Origin: an uncultured Agathobacter sp.
Lineage (GTDB): Bacteria; Bacillota; Clostridia; Lachnospirales; Lachnospiraceae
Length of the DNA: 64,000 bases
Reading direction: 5' to 3'
Assembly (NCBI GenBank): GCA_934359755.1
Contig: CAKRLV010000012.1
Span: forward strand, 1 to 64,000
The notes below the pieces were generated by a model. The model ran no database searches. It worked only from the letters and a program-made list of their open reading frames with translations, and had not been told where the DNA came from. The translations under genes and the position numbers were made by a program. Of this stretch, positions 44,531 through 53,057 are shown one piece after another; the stretch's first letter is position 1; every line of letters starts with the position of its first letter.

Positions 44531-44688
44531 TGTAAAAGAAGTGAGAATTATGAAGAATTGTATCTTCCGTATAAAAGAAGTGAGAATTATGAAGAATTGT
44601 ATCTTCCGTATAAAAGAAGTGAGAATTATGAAGAAATTATATCTTCCATATAAAAGAGGTGAGAATTATGAGAAAATTATATCTTCCG
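44531..44688 (+). repeat. 39/40-bp tandem repeat of a translation start region
   Basis: Four units (44531-44569, 44570-44608, 44609-44648, 44649-44688). Each has an aagaagtgag- or aagaggtgag-type ribosome site, an ATG six bases on, and the next six or so codons. The last unit holds the real start of the AraC-type gene at 44668; the other three give short frames in phase with each other. Confidence 0.92.
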
Positions 44689-45546
44689 TCTATTGAACAG
44701 AAAGAAGAGGCAAAGCATGGGGAAGCTTTTTTCCCAGTGCAGCGGTATATAACAAGAATTGCAGCAGACTATCCGTCTGTCACGACGCACTGGCATGAGG
44801 AGGCGGAGCTTACCTTGATTACAGAGGGAGATTGTACATATCAGATAGACCTGGTGAATTATGAAGTAAAAAAAGGGGATATTTTATTTGTTCCGCCTTT
44901 ATTTTTACATTCAATATCGAGGGCAACGAGTGAGGAAATGATTTCGGAGACATATGTCTTTCATCTGAATTTTCTGGGGGCAAATTCCACGGATATATGC
45001 GCGACGCGCTATCTTGCACCGATGATGAGACAGGAATTTGCTATGCCATGCGTCATTAGCCCGGCGCATCCAATGTATGCCAGAGTCAGAAAGCAGTTCG
45101 ACGAGATTGCAGAGGTATACACAAGCCAGATTGTGGGTTATGAGCTTGAAATAAAGTCGCTGTTGCTCAAGACAATATTTCTTTTACTGCCGTACAGCAA
45201 GAGGGTGGATGTGTCTGATGCGGGAACACCTTCAGACAAGCTTAAGATAGTATTGGACTATGTAGAAAAGCACTATGAGGAAAATATCACGGTATCGCAG
45301 CTGGCGAAATTGTGTTATTTCAGTGACTACTATTTCATGCGGTTTTTTAAAAAACATATGAATATGACCTGCATAGAATATATCAATAATCTCCGCCTTG
45401 AGAAAGCGGTGGAGCTGTTTGAGCATGGCAGCACTACAATAACAGAAGTGGCAATGTCAGTTGGTTTCCGCAATTTATCCTATTTTCACAGGGCGTTCAG
45501 AAAAAAATATGGGATGACGCCCAAGGAATTTATGAAGTCTATGTAA
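44668..45546 (+). CDS. AraC-family transcriptional regulator with cupin sensor domain
   Basis: 292 residues from the ATG at 44668 (agaggtgag upstream). The N-terminal cupin has THWHEEAELTLITEGDCTYQI and the DILFVPPLFLHSI strand pair, a sugar-sensing layout. The C-terminal double helix-turn-helix runs from about residue 190: ITVSQLAKLCYFSDYYFMRFFKK and TITEVAMSVGFRNLSYFHRAFRK, ending with YGMTPKEFM. It is divergent from the alpha-glucosidase gene and most likely activates it in response to an oligosaccharide. Its start lies in the fourth unit of a tandem repeat, so it could be subject to copy-number-dependent translation. Confidence 0.92.
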   Translation: MRKLYLPSIEQKEEAKHGEAFFPVQRYITRIAADYPSVTTHWHEEAELTLITEGDCTYQIDLVNYEVKKGDILFVPPLFLHSISRATSEEMISETYVFHLNFLGANSTDICATRYLAPMMRQEFAMPCVISPAHPMYARVRKQFDEIAEVYTSQIVGYELEIKSLLLKTIFLLLPYSKRVDVSDAGTPSDKLKIVLDYVEKHYEENITVSQLAKLCYFSDYYFMRFFKKHMNMTCIEYINNLRLEKAVELFEHGSTTITEVAMSVGFRNLSYFHRAFRKKYGMTPKEFMKSM

Positions 45547-45552
45547 ATAGAA

Positions 45553-45589
45553 AGTGGTTTTGCATGCCGTAGAGACATGTAAAACCACT
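45553..45589. other. Inverted repeat between convergent genes
   Basis: A 14-bp stem with one G-U pair (45553-45566 with 45576-45589) between the AraC-type gene and the AlaX gene. There is no T run on either side, so it is only a possible terminator. Confidence 0.5.
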
Positions 45590-45645
45590 AAGTGTGCTGC
45601 ATATAGCGTATAAAATGATACCATTTGACCTTTTAATCATAAAAT

Positions 45646-46830
45646 CTACAGAAGACATTCGGATATATTCTTTGCACTGGCACAAACAGAGCCTTGAATC
45701 ATCTGGCTGTTGCCGCCGCCCTTGGCACTAAGCTTCGTGCGAAGTGTATTAGCAAGTTCCTTGCAATCGACGGTCTTACTGCCGATTACATAATTGTATT
45801 GTGCATCTTCCGAGTCGGATGCTGCGTCGCCTACAAAGAGGGCACACACGCCATCGTGATTTTCCATAAGACCATTTACGACATTGCGTACAATCTTGGT
45901 ATCGATGCCACTTTCAAAAACAATAACATCTTTCTGGTCGGCAGGAATGTCTGCAAGTTTCTGCTCAAGTGCTGCCTGTTTTACAGATGCAAGCTGTGAA
46001 GACAATGCCTGATTTGTATTTTTTAATTTAGTGACAGTGTCTATGAGATTTTCCTGACCAGTTGTAAGAAAATTGGTCAGCTCATTAATAATAGCGGATT
46101 TCTCGCGGAAAGCCTCAAGCATACGGAAACCGCAGAGGATGCTGATACGCACACCGCCCTTATAATTCTGGATACTCATGACTTTTAATCCGCCGATTTC
46201 ACCAGTTTTTCTGACATGTGGTGCGCAGCAGGCACATACATCATAGCCTGTGACAGTCACAATCCTGACCTGTCCTTCGATTTCGATTTTGCTTCTATAT
46301 TCGAGGGATTTAAGTTCCTCTTTGGAAGGATAGCTTACGATAATATCAACATTTTTGCTGATGGCGTTATTAACTTCGTATTCAATATCAGCAATCTGTT
46401 CAGCACTCATAACACCATTAAAATCCATTGTGACAATCTGGTCGCTCAGATGAAAACCCACATTGTCAAAACCGAATCTGTTGTGAACAATGCCCGAGAA
46501 GATATGCTCACCTGAGTGCTGCTGCATATTTGAAAATCTATGCTTCCAGTCAATTTCTCCTTCAACGGATGCTCCATCATCTAAAGGTGCAGACAGCGTG
46601 TGTGTAATAATGCCATTTTTAATCTGGACATCAAGTACATCCGCTTTTCCGAGAGTTCCTTTGTCAGGGCTTTGTCCGCCTTCCTCTGGGAAAAATAAAG
46701 TCTTGTCGAGAATAACATCATAGTAAGTCTTATCAGATTTAGTAACTTCCTTGCATGATAAGACTGTTCCAGTAAAACTTGTTGCGTAGGCGTCTTCATC
46801 ATAAAGACGGATTGTTTCAGTTGTGTTCAT
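45646..46830 (-). CDS. Alanyl-tRNA editing protein, AlaX-long type
   Basis: 394 residues. It deacylates Ser- or Gly-mischarged tRNA-Ala in trans. Zinc-site motifs are HSGEH in QQHSGEHIFSG and the Cys-His pair in CACCAPHVRKTGEIG. The N-terminal OB-like part contains FFPEEGGQSPDKGTL. The C-terminal DHHA1 domain ends with AKGGGNSQMIQGSV. The length and presence of DHHA1 fit the long AlaX class. Ribosome site ggaga precedes the ATG; the upstream neighbour's stop is 12 bases away. Confidence 0.93.
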   Translation of the reverse strand: MNTTETIRLYDEDAYATSFTGTVLSCKEVTKSDKTYYDVILDKTLFFPEEGGQSPDKGTLGKADVLDVQIKNGIITHTLSAPLDDGASVEGEIDWKHRFSNMQQHSGEHIFSGIVHNRFGFDNVGFHLSDQIVTMDFNGVMSAEQIADIEYEVNNAISKNVDIIVSYPSKEELKSLEYRSKIEIEGQVRIVTVTGYDVCACCAPHVRKTGEIGGLKVMSIQNYKGGVRISILCGFRMLEAFREKSAIINELTNFLTTGQENLIDTVTKLKNTNQALSSQLASVKQAALEQKLADIPADQKDVIVFESGIDTKIVRNVVNGLMENHDGVCALFVGDAASDSEDAQYNYVIGSKTVDCKELANTLRTKLSAKGGGNSQMIQGSVCASAKNISECLL

Positions 46831-46842
46831 AGCATGTCTCCA

Positions 46843-47397
46843 TTAAAGCGTAATATTAATTTTTGTGCCGTTGCCTGTTATATCAGAATAGATATTATTG
46901 TAGGCAGCGGTTCTCATATGTGCGGTTATAGAGCGAAGACTCTTAGTATAACCAACATCTTTATCAAAAACCTTTTTTATTTTATCAGTTCCAGCCGCTT
47001 TTAGCAAAGTTTCATTTACTTCCATAGAGCCATCACTATTTATACTGATTCCGATGTCTTTAAGTTCATCCGTGTAATCAGAAGACAAACGCTTTAGCTG
47101 CTTGGTATAACGTTTCAAATCGTCAGAATCAGCTGAGGATTCGAGAGCATTGTTGTAGACATCAACATATGCAGCTACCGTGTTTATTATATTATCTTCG
47201 TTGGAATCAGAGGAGTAGTCATAGCTGTTGAGCTTGTGGGAAGCTTTCTTCAGCGCAAGAGAGTCCTCATATGCAAGTTCCACATGACTGAAATCAGCGC
47301 GCTTGCTGGATTTACTTATGTCACGGTTATTTGAATAAAATAGACGCAGGTAGTAACTGCTTGAATTTGAAAGTCCTGAACTTATTTTTGTGCTCAT
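46843..47397 (-). CDS. Hypothetical protein with FliD-like C-terminal segment
   Basis: 184 residues, Ser/Asn/Asp-rich and largely helical. No signal peptide or membrane segment. The stretch DIGISINSDGSMEVNETLLKAA resembles the repeated pattern near the C-terminus of flagellar filament-capping FliD proteins, and the preceding helical region is consistent, but the match is short. No flagellar genes are visible in the window. It may be a secreted or FliD-derived protein of unknown role. The ATG has gaggaga upstream. Confidence 0.6.
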   Translation of the reverse strand: MSTKISSGLSNSSSYYLRLFYSNNRDISKSSKRADFSHVELAYEDSLALKKASHKLNSYDYSSDSNEDNIINTVAAYVDVYNNALESSADSDDLKRYTKQLKRLSSDYTDELKDIGISINSDGSMEVNETLLKAAGTDKIKKVFDKDVGYTKSLRSITAHMRTAAYNNIYSDITGNGTKINITL

Positions 47398-47434
47398 AGT
47401 ATCTCCTCTCGTATCTATAATTTCTGTCTAAGTA

Positions 47435-47748
47435 GTGGCTCGGAATGAGTCTTTACATGATATACATGCTTCGCACTCCAAAAACTGTAACTGCTTTGCA
47501 CTCCATTATGTATATGTCGGAGAGCATGTATGTGTTCCGAAGAAAACAAATACGGACTACACCGAGGCTCTGCTATGTAAAGCAAACATCATGATGCAGC
47601 GATTATTGATAACCTATCCATAATCAATCTCGGTGTTAACTTCGTATTTTTTTCTGAGGAATATCGTACATGCTATGCCGACATCAAATGCACTTTAAGT
47701 GCAAAGCAATCATAGTCCCTAAAGTGCGAATCCCCAAATCATGTAAAC
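47435..47748. repeat. Palindromic interspersed element, copy A
   Basis: Three separate arms pair in order: 47452-47461 with 47738-47747 (10 bp), 47470-47477 with 47723-47730 (8 bp), and 47493-47502 with 47698-47707 (10 bp), with matched spacing of 8/7 and 15/15 bases. A 15-base 5' motif (gtggctcggaatgag, 47435-47449) and a 26-base core (47660-47685) are identical in copy B. No protein is encoded. It occupies most of the 509-base gap; the galM promoter (TATAAT at 47820-47825) lies beyond. Confidence 0.85.
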
Positions 47749-47906
47749 AGGAATTCATATAGAATTGTATCGGCAAAAAATATGGAATTTATAACCTTTT
47801 TTTTAATCGTTTTATCTTGTATAATATAAAACATAATGTAACCTTACACAAGGTTGCTAAGGCGTTACAAGAACTGTAATTAATGTAGAAAAGGTAGGAG
47901 GATATT

Positions 47907-48944
47907 ATGCGCAAAGAGTTGTTTGGAAAGACAAGTGAGGGGAAAGAGGTCTACAAATATGAGATAGGCAATAAGAATGGGATGAATGTTGTAATCACAG
48001 ATTACGGTGCAACTGTAGTTTCAATATTTGTAAAGGATAAAGACGGCAATACAAGAGATGTTGTATTAGGATATGATACAGTTGAAGATTATGAGAGAGG
48101 TACATGCTTCTTTGGTGCTATCGTTGGAAGATATGCGAACAGAATTTCAAATGCAGAGGTTACAATAGATGGAACAGTTTACAAATTAGAGGCTAATAAT
48201 TTTGAAAATTCCCTTCACAGTGGAAAGAACTGTGTAGCGAATCTTGTTTGGGACGTAAAAGAGCAGACAGATGACAGTATTACCTTTTCTATTGTCAGCA
48301 AGGATTTAGAGCAGGGATTTCCGGGAAATGCTGCAATTGATGTTACTTATACAGTTACAGATATGGGAGAACTGTCTATTAAGTATCATGGTGTGTCTGA
48401 TAAGACTACTACTTTTAATATGACAAATCACTCATATTTCAATCTTGGTGGCTCAGGCTCAGGAAGCATAGAGAAGACAATTTTACAGATTAAAGCATCA
48501 CATTATACGCCAGTTTCAAGTGCAAAGGCAATTCCTACAGGTGAAATTGCATCTGTTGAAGGAACTCCTTTTGATTTCAGAGAGGCGAAGGAGATTGGAC
48601 AGGACATCAATGCTGACAACGAACAGCTTAAGTATGGCAATGGATACGACCACAATTTCGCGATTGACAAAGATGGTGATGGTGTAGAACTGGTTGCAAC
48701 TGCATACTGCAAGGAATCTGGAATTAAGATGGAAGTGTTTACTGATGCAATCGGAATCCAGCTTTACACAGCGAACTTTATTGATGGCAATATTGGAAAA
48801 GGAAATATACGCTATCAGGATAGGGCAGCTTTCTGTCTGGAGACACAGTACTTTCCAAATTCTATCAATGAGCCTAATTTCGTCCGCCCGGTATTTGCAG
48901 CTGGCGAAGTGTATGAGACTACTACAGTATATAAATTTTCATAA
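47907..48944 (+). CDS. galM: Aldose 1-epimerase (galactose mutarotase)
   Basis: 345 residues, full GalM length. Interconverts alpha and beta anomers of galactose and glucose. Conserved segments: VITDYGATVVSIFVKDKDG, FGAIVGRYANRI, NFENSLHSGKNC, and the catalytic His in NMTNHSYFNLGG. The catalytic Glu is expected in RAAFCLETQYFPNSIN near the C-terminus. Aggagg precedes the ATG. It has no operon partners but fits the sugar-use theme of the nearby alpha-glucosidase. Confidence 0.95.
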   Translation: MRKELFGKTSEGKEVYKYEIGNKNGMNVVITDYGATVVSIFVKDKDGNTRDVVLGYDTVEDYERGTCFFGAIVGRYANRISNAEVTIDGTVYKLEANNFENSLHSGKNCVANLVWDVKEQTDDSITFSIVSKDLEQGFPGNAAIDVTYTVTDMGELSIKYHGVSDKTTTFNMTNHSYFNLGGSGSGSIEKTILQIKASHYTPVSSAKAIPTGEIASVEGTPFDFREAKEIGQDINADNEQLKYGNGYDHNFAIDKDGDGVELVATAYCKESGIKMEVFTDAIGIQLYTANFIDGNIGKGNIRYQDRAAFCLETQYFPNSINEPNFVRPVFAAGEVYETTTVYKFS

Positions 48945-48993
48945 TTGTTCAGAACCACTTTATATATAAAATAGACAATAACTATTCAGTTAC

Positions 48994-49090
48994 AAATGGA
49001 CATAAATTTTTAAGTGAGGCGAAGGTCTATAAATATTGCAATGAACAGATTGCAGTTTTAATGGACACAAATTTTTAAGTGAGGCGAAGA
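48994..49090 (+). repeat. Duplicated 31-base leader before the hydroxyacid dehydrogenase
   Basis: A segment ending in tttttaagtgaggcgaag occurs at 48994-49024 and again at 49060-49090. The second copy contains the ribosome site of the next gene. The first copy has no start codon in reach. Confidence 0.85.
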
Positions 49091-49091
49091 C

Positions 49092-50030
49092 ATGAAGATA
49101 GTATTTCTGGATGTTAAGACAATAGGAGAGGACATAGATTTATCAGGATTTTCAGCACTTGGAGAAGTTATTAAATATGATTTCTCGACATCAGAGCAGG
49201 CGAGGGAGAGAACACGCGATGCAGACGTGATTATACTGAATAAGGTAGAGGTCAACGAGGCATCAATTGGTGAGGCAAAGAACCTTAAGCTTGTATGTGT
49301 TACGGCTACGGGCACCAATAATCTGGACAAGGAATATCTGGCTAAGCGTGGAATTGCATGGAAGAATGTTGCGGGATATTCGACAGAGACTGTTGCACAG
49401 CATACATTTGCGCTGTTGTTTTATTTATTTGAAAAGCTTAATTATTATGATAATTATGTCAAATCTGAAAAGTATGTAGGGGATGTTTCCTTTACACATT
49501 TTGACCATGTTTTCCATGAGTTAAATGGCAAGACATGGGGAATAATAGGGCTTGGTAATATAGGAAGAAGAGTGGCAGATATCGCTAAGCTTTTTGGATG
49601 CAGAGTGATATATTATTCGACATCTGGCAAGAATAATCAGCCAGGCTATGAGCGTGTCGAATTTGATGAACTGCTGGCTCAGTCAGATATAGTTTCAGTA
49701 CATGCACCACTTACTGATGAGACTAAGGATTTGATGGATGCAGCGGCTTTTTCAAAGATGAAGTCATCAGCAATATTCTTAAATCTTGGAAGAGGACCGA
49801 TTGTGGTAGAAAAGGATTTAGCAGATGCACTTGATGATGGAGTAATTGCAGCTGCTGGACTCGATGTACTTAGTGTGGAACCGATGCAGGAAGATAATCC
49901 TCTTCGCAGAATAAAGGATAGTGAGAAGCTTATCATCACTCCACACATTGCATGGGCAAGCGTGGAGGCGAGGACAAGACTTATGCAGATAATTCTTGAA
50001 CAGGTCAAATCATTTTATGAGTTGTCATAA
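49092..50030 (+). CDS. D-2-hydroxyacid dehydrogenase (NAD-dependent)
   Basis: 312 residues. The Rossmann signature is WGIIGLGNIGRRVADIAKLFGC. The substrate-domain parts include CVTATGTNNLDKEYLAKRGI and NVAGYSTETVAQHTFALL, and the catalytic Arg/Glu/His are expected in LGRGPIVVEKDLADAL, GLDVLSVEP and TPHIAWAS. It reduces a 2-oxoacid such as hydroxypyruvate or interconverts D-hydroxyacids; the exact substrate cannot be told. The repeated leader upstream is noted separately. Short 7-base gap to the convergent next gene. Confidence 0.92.
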   Translation: MKIVFLDVKTIGEDIDLSGFSALGEVIKYDFSTSEQARERTRDADVIILNKVEVNEASIGEAKNLKLVCVTATGTNNLDKEYLAKRGIAWKNVAGYSTETVAQHTFALLFYLFEKLNYYDNYVKSEKYVGDVSFTHFDHVFHELNGKTWGIIGLGNIGRRVADIAKLFGCRVIYYSTSGKNNQPGYERVEFDELLAQSDIVSVHAPLTDETKDLMDAAAFSKMKSSAIFLNLGRGPIVVEKDLADALDDGVIAAAGLDVLSVEPMQEDNPLRRIKDSEKLIITPHIAWASVEARTRLMQIILEQVKSFYELS

Positions 50031-50037
50031 TGATATA

Positions 50038-50994
50038 TCACTTGCATGGCATACCGCTTAGGAACGACAGGTTACCGTATTCGGTAGTAAGCTTTTTTTG
50101 CTCCTTTGCGGTGAAGCCTGAATTTATAAGATGATACAAATTCATGAGCCGCATATAGTAGTGATCAGTTGCCTTATTATAAAGGTTTATAAAGGATTCA
50201 TCACTGGACTCGCCAGTCCATGGGTGAATCCATTTTTTGTGCGCAAGGTTGAGTGGATCGACCACAAACTGATACAAGTCACTTGCAACCATAGGTGATA
50301 AAAATGGATGTTTAAGAGTAAGCTTTTCAACCAGTCTTATCAGAACTTTCTTCTGACCGGATGGATCATGCATGAGCCGTATCCCTATTTTCATGAAGCT
50401 TGCAGCAAGTCCTACGTCGAGGGCATGTACATTTAGCTGTGGATAGGTGTTTTTGTAGGCATATGAAAGCATATGTGATATTACGCTGCGCTGCATAGGT
50501 GTAAGAAAGATGGTTGCATTCTGATGAAATTCAGAGGGCAGCAGATATTTTTTGGAATATAATAGTTCGTTGTCAATTTCGGTTTCAAAATATGCGTGCT
50601 GTCCGTAGTAATCATAGACCTTAGGCGGATTGTTGGCATCATAGCCTGTGAATGCGTACACATATGGATGGATAGCACAGTCGAGCGTATAATGCCCCAT
50701 AAATCCTGCAATATATGCATCCGCAATTCCTTGTTTCCTGGGGTTATTATCATAAAAGCTTCTACTTTCCAGAAGATATGAGAAAAAGGTCTGTGTATCT
50801 TTGCGGTGAGCGGTGTCGCCGATATTTTCCCTGTGTATGATATGGGATGGAAGATAATAGAAAAATACATCGGGCCCCTGCAGTCCAAGTGTATAGGCAC
50901 TATGGTTTCTTTTTATATTTCTTTTAAATTTGCTGGCGGGAAGAAGCTTGTACGCATCTACGCCAAATAAATAATGAGTTACAAATCCTGGCAT
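50038..50994 (-). CDS. Zinc-dependent phospholipase C-family protein
   Basis: 318 residues. The N-terminus MPGFVTHYLFGVDAYKLLP and the later GLQGPDVFFYY are typical of the Zn_dep_PLPC family in clostridia, as is IAGFMGHYTLDCAIHPYVYA, which supplies several His/Asp metal ligands. No signal peptide is apparent, so it may be cytoplasmic, unlike classical phospholipase C toxins. The substrate is unknown. Ggaggaaaac precedes the ATG. Its leader contains the long imperfect palindrome at 51037-51094. Confidence 0.85.
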   Translation of the reverse strand: MPGFVTHYLFGVDAYKLLPASKFKRNIKRNHSAYTLGLQGPDVFFYYLPSHIIHRENIGDTAHRKDTQTFFSYLLESRSFYDNNPRKQGIADAYIAGFMGHYTLDCAIHPYVYAFTGYDANNPPKVYDYYGQHAYFETEIDNELLYSKKYLLPSEFHQNATIFLTPMQRSVISHMLSYAYKNTYPQLNVHALDVGLAASFMKIGIRLMHDPSGQKKVLIRLVEKLTLKHPFLSPMVASDLYQFVVDPLNLAHKKWIHPWTGESSDESFINLYNKATDHYYMRLMNLYHLINSGFTAKEQKKLTTEYGNLSFLSGMPCK

Positions 50995-51036
50995 GTTTTC
51001 CTCCGTAGTTAATTAGAGAGTTTTGTGAGTGTTGCA

Positions 51037-51094
51037 GGTCACTAAGGTATACATCGAATTGCATGCAAGCATGCATCGATGATACTTTTTGACC
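51037..51094. other. Long imperfect palindrome
   Basis: Nested arms pair across the centre: ggtc with gacc, ggtat with atac, catcga with tcgatg, and gcatgc with gcatgc around a two-base centre, with small bulges. It lies in the 260-base gap between divergently transcribed genes. A T-rich tract follows on the plus strand. Confidence 0.6.
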
Positions 51095-51135
51095 TTTTGA
51101 CTCTGATATCATCATAATAACAGTATAACATATAA

Positions 51136-51164
51136 TTGATACAATTGAAGTTTTGGTGTAATAT
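51136..51164 (+). promoter_or_regulatory. Promoter for the LTA-synthase-like gene
   Basis: TTGATA (51136-51141), 17-base spacer, TAATAT (51159-51164). It gives a leader of about 80 bases before the ATG at 51255. Confidence 0.5.
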
Positions 51165-51254
51165 AGACTGGAAATTTGGTTGTTGTGTTCAAGGCGCAAT
51201 AATAGAAATGAAGGTAACTATAATTAGAATAGTTACAATGGAGTAACATTTATA

Positions 51255-53057
51255 ATGAAGATACAAATTGAAGACAGAAAGAAAAAGGTAATTGTGGCTG
51301 CAATTTTGATGGTGGCATGCAGCGTATTTACTATGTTCTCTATTCAGTATTTGCTGTTGGAGTGGGAATTATTTATGAGAACGACAGATGATATTCTTTT
51401 TTTGAATGTAGTCTGTTGTCTGGCATTTTATTTATTTGTACAGCTATTTACCAATAATGTGGCGATTACCTGTATTATATCGCATGTGCTGCTGCTTTTA
51501 TTTGGATTAGTGGACTTTTTTGTATATGAGTTTCGTGGGAACGAATTTTCATTTGCAGACATAAGTTCGGCATTCACAGGTCTGAGTGTTGCAGGAAAAT
51601 ATAATTTTTCTATAAACAATAGATGTATTATAGTGATTATTGCGGCAATTGCATTTATAATTATAGTATCACGTTTCAAAATCTGCTTTGAAAAGAAGTG
51701 GATGATGCGGATAGTTGATGTTTTACTTTTGATTATTTGTTGTATAATAGTCGTATATAATTCTATGTACACAATTACCGAGACGTGGGAGCAGAAAGGA
51801 ACATATCGCAATGGCTACATATTGAACTTTTTGCTTGAAATCAGAGATAGTTTTGTTTCAGAGCCAGATGGGTATTCTTTAGATACGGTAAGTGAGCTTG
51901 AGGATGAGTATGACGGCAAGGATGGCAGCAGGTCACAGTCTGATGTCAAGAACCCGACGATTATTGCGATAATGAGTGAATCTTATGCGGATATGAGTGT
52001 TGTGGGTGATTTTGAAACAAATATTCCTGTTACACCTTTTACAGATTCGCTCAAAGAGAATACGCTGCGCGGGCATGCACTGTCATCAGTTTATGGTGCG
52101 AAGACTCCTAATTCAGAGTGGGAATTTCTTACAGGAAATTCCATGGCATTTCTGCCAGATGGTTCGGTTGTGTATCAGCAGTACATAGACAAGGAACCGA
52201 GCACACTTGTTACTACGCTTAAGGATAATGATTATACATGCGTGGCTATGCATCCGTACTATGCGTCAGGATGGAACCGAAGCACGATATATCCGACTAT
52301 GGGCTTTGATGAGACATATTTCATTGATGATTTTGACCAGACCAATATAATCAGGGATTATATCAAGGATCAGGAACTTTTCGATAAAGTTATAGACCGG
52401 TATGAATCTAAAAAAGACGGTGAAAATCTTTTTATAATGGGCATCACAATGCAGAACCATGGCGGATTTGGTGAGCCATATGATAATTTTGATGAGCAGG
52501 TTTACAAGATAGGAAGGTCATATACGGATGCCAACCAGTATTTTTCTTTGCTCCATGAAAGCGATAAGGCGATGAAGAATCTTATCACATATTTTCAGGA
52601 ACAGGATGACCCGGTTGAGATTATATTCTTTGGTGATCACCAGCCTGGACTGTATAGTGAATTTATCAAGATTTTGAATAACAAAGGTGTATCAGGACTT
52701 ACTTTGCAGGAACTTGAGAATTTATACACGATACCATTTTTTATCTGGACCAATTACGATACGCAGGAAGAGGAGATGGACACGACCAGTATCAACTATC
52801 TGTCCACACTTGCGCTTGAGAGAGCGAATATAGATTTGACGCCATATAATCAGTTTCTGGCAGATATGATGGAAGTGATTCCTGCCATCAATTCAAGAGG
52901 ATATTATTCTAAGTCCAGGAATGGATATATGCATATAGATGAAGCTAGTGATGAAGAAAAGGAATGGATAAACAAATACAATATTCTGCAGTACAATGGA
53001 ATGTTCGACAAGAATAGAAGCAGTGTATTTTTTCCATATTACAAGGGAGAAGAATAG
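51255..53057 (+). CDS. LTA synthase-family phosphoglycerol transferase
   Basis: 600 residues. Five hydrophobic helices (about 12-185) anchor an extracellular sulfatase-fold domain starting near NPTIIAIMSESYADMSVV. Glu in MSES is a metal ligand and Thr284 in GAKTPNSEWEF is the expected nucleophile. IIFFGDHQPGLYSEF supplies the Asp-His metal pair. Such enzymes polymerise glycerol phosphate from phosphatidylglycerol or modify other surface polymers. Its TAG stop overlaps the GTG start of the next gene. Confidence 0.9.
   Translation: MKIQIEDRKKKVIVAAILMVACSVFTMFSIQYLLLEWELFMRTTDDILFLNVVCCLAFYLFVQLFTNNVAITCIISHVLLLLFGLVDFFVYEFRGNEFSFADISSAFTGLSVAGKYNFSINNRCIIVIIAAIAFIIIVSRFKICFEKKWMMRIVDVLLLIICCIIVVYNSMYTITETWEQKGTYRNGYILNFLLEIRDSFVSEPDGYSLDTVSELEDEYDGKDGSRSQSDVKNPTIIAIMSESYADMSVVGDFETNIPVTPFTDSLKENTLRGHALSSVYGAKTPNSEWEFLTGNSMAFLPDGSVVYQQYIDKEPSTLVTTLKDNDYTCVAMHPYYASGWNRSTIYPTMGFDETYFIDDFDQTNIIRDYIKDQELFDKVIDRYESKKDGENLFIMGITMQNHGGFGEPYDNFDEQVYKIGRSYTDANQYFSLLHESDKAMKNLITYFQEQDDPVEIIFFGDHQPGLYSEFIKILNNKGVSGLTLQELENLYTIPFFIWTNYDTQEEEMDTTSINYLSTLALERANIDLTPYNQFLADMMEVIPAINSRGYYSKSRNGYMHIDEASDEEKEWINKYNILQYNGMFDKNRSSVFFPYYKGEE

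Noticed and set aside
47435..47748. tRNA or known riboswitch in the palindromic element
   Set aside because: The arms form one very long hairpin, without cloverleaf or any riboswitch core I recognise.
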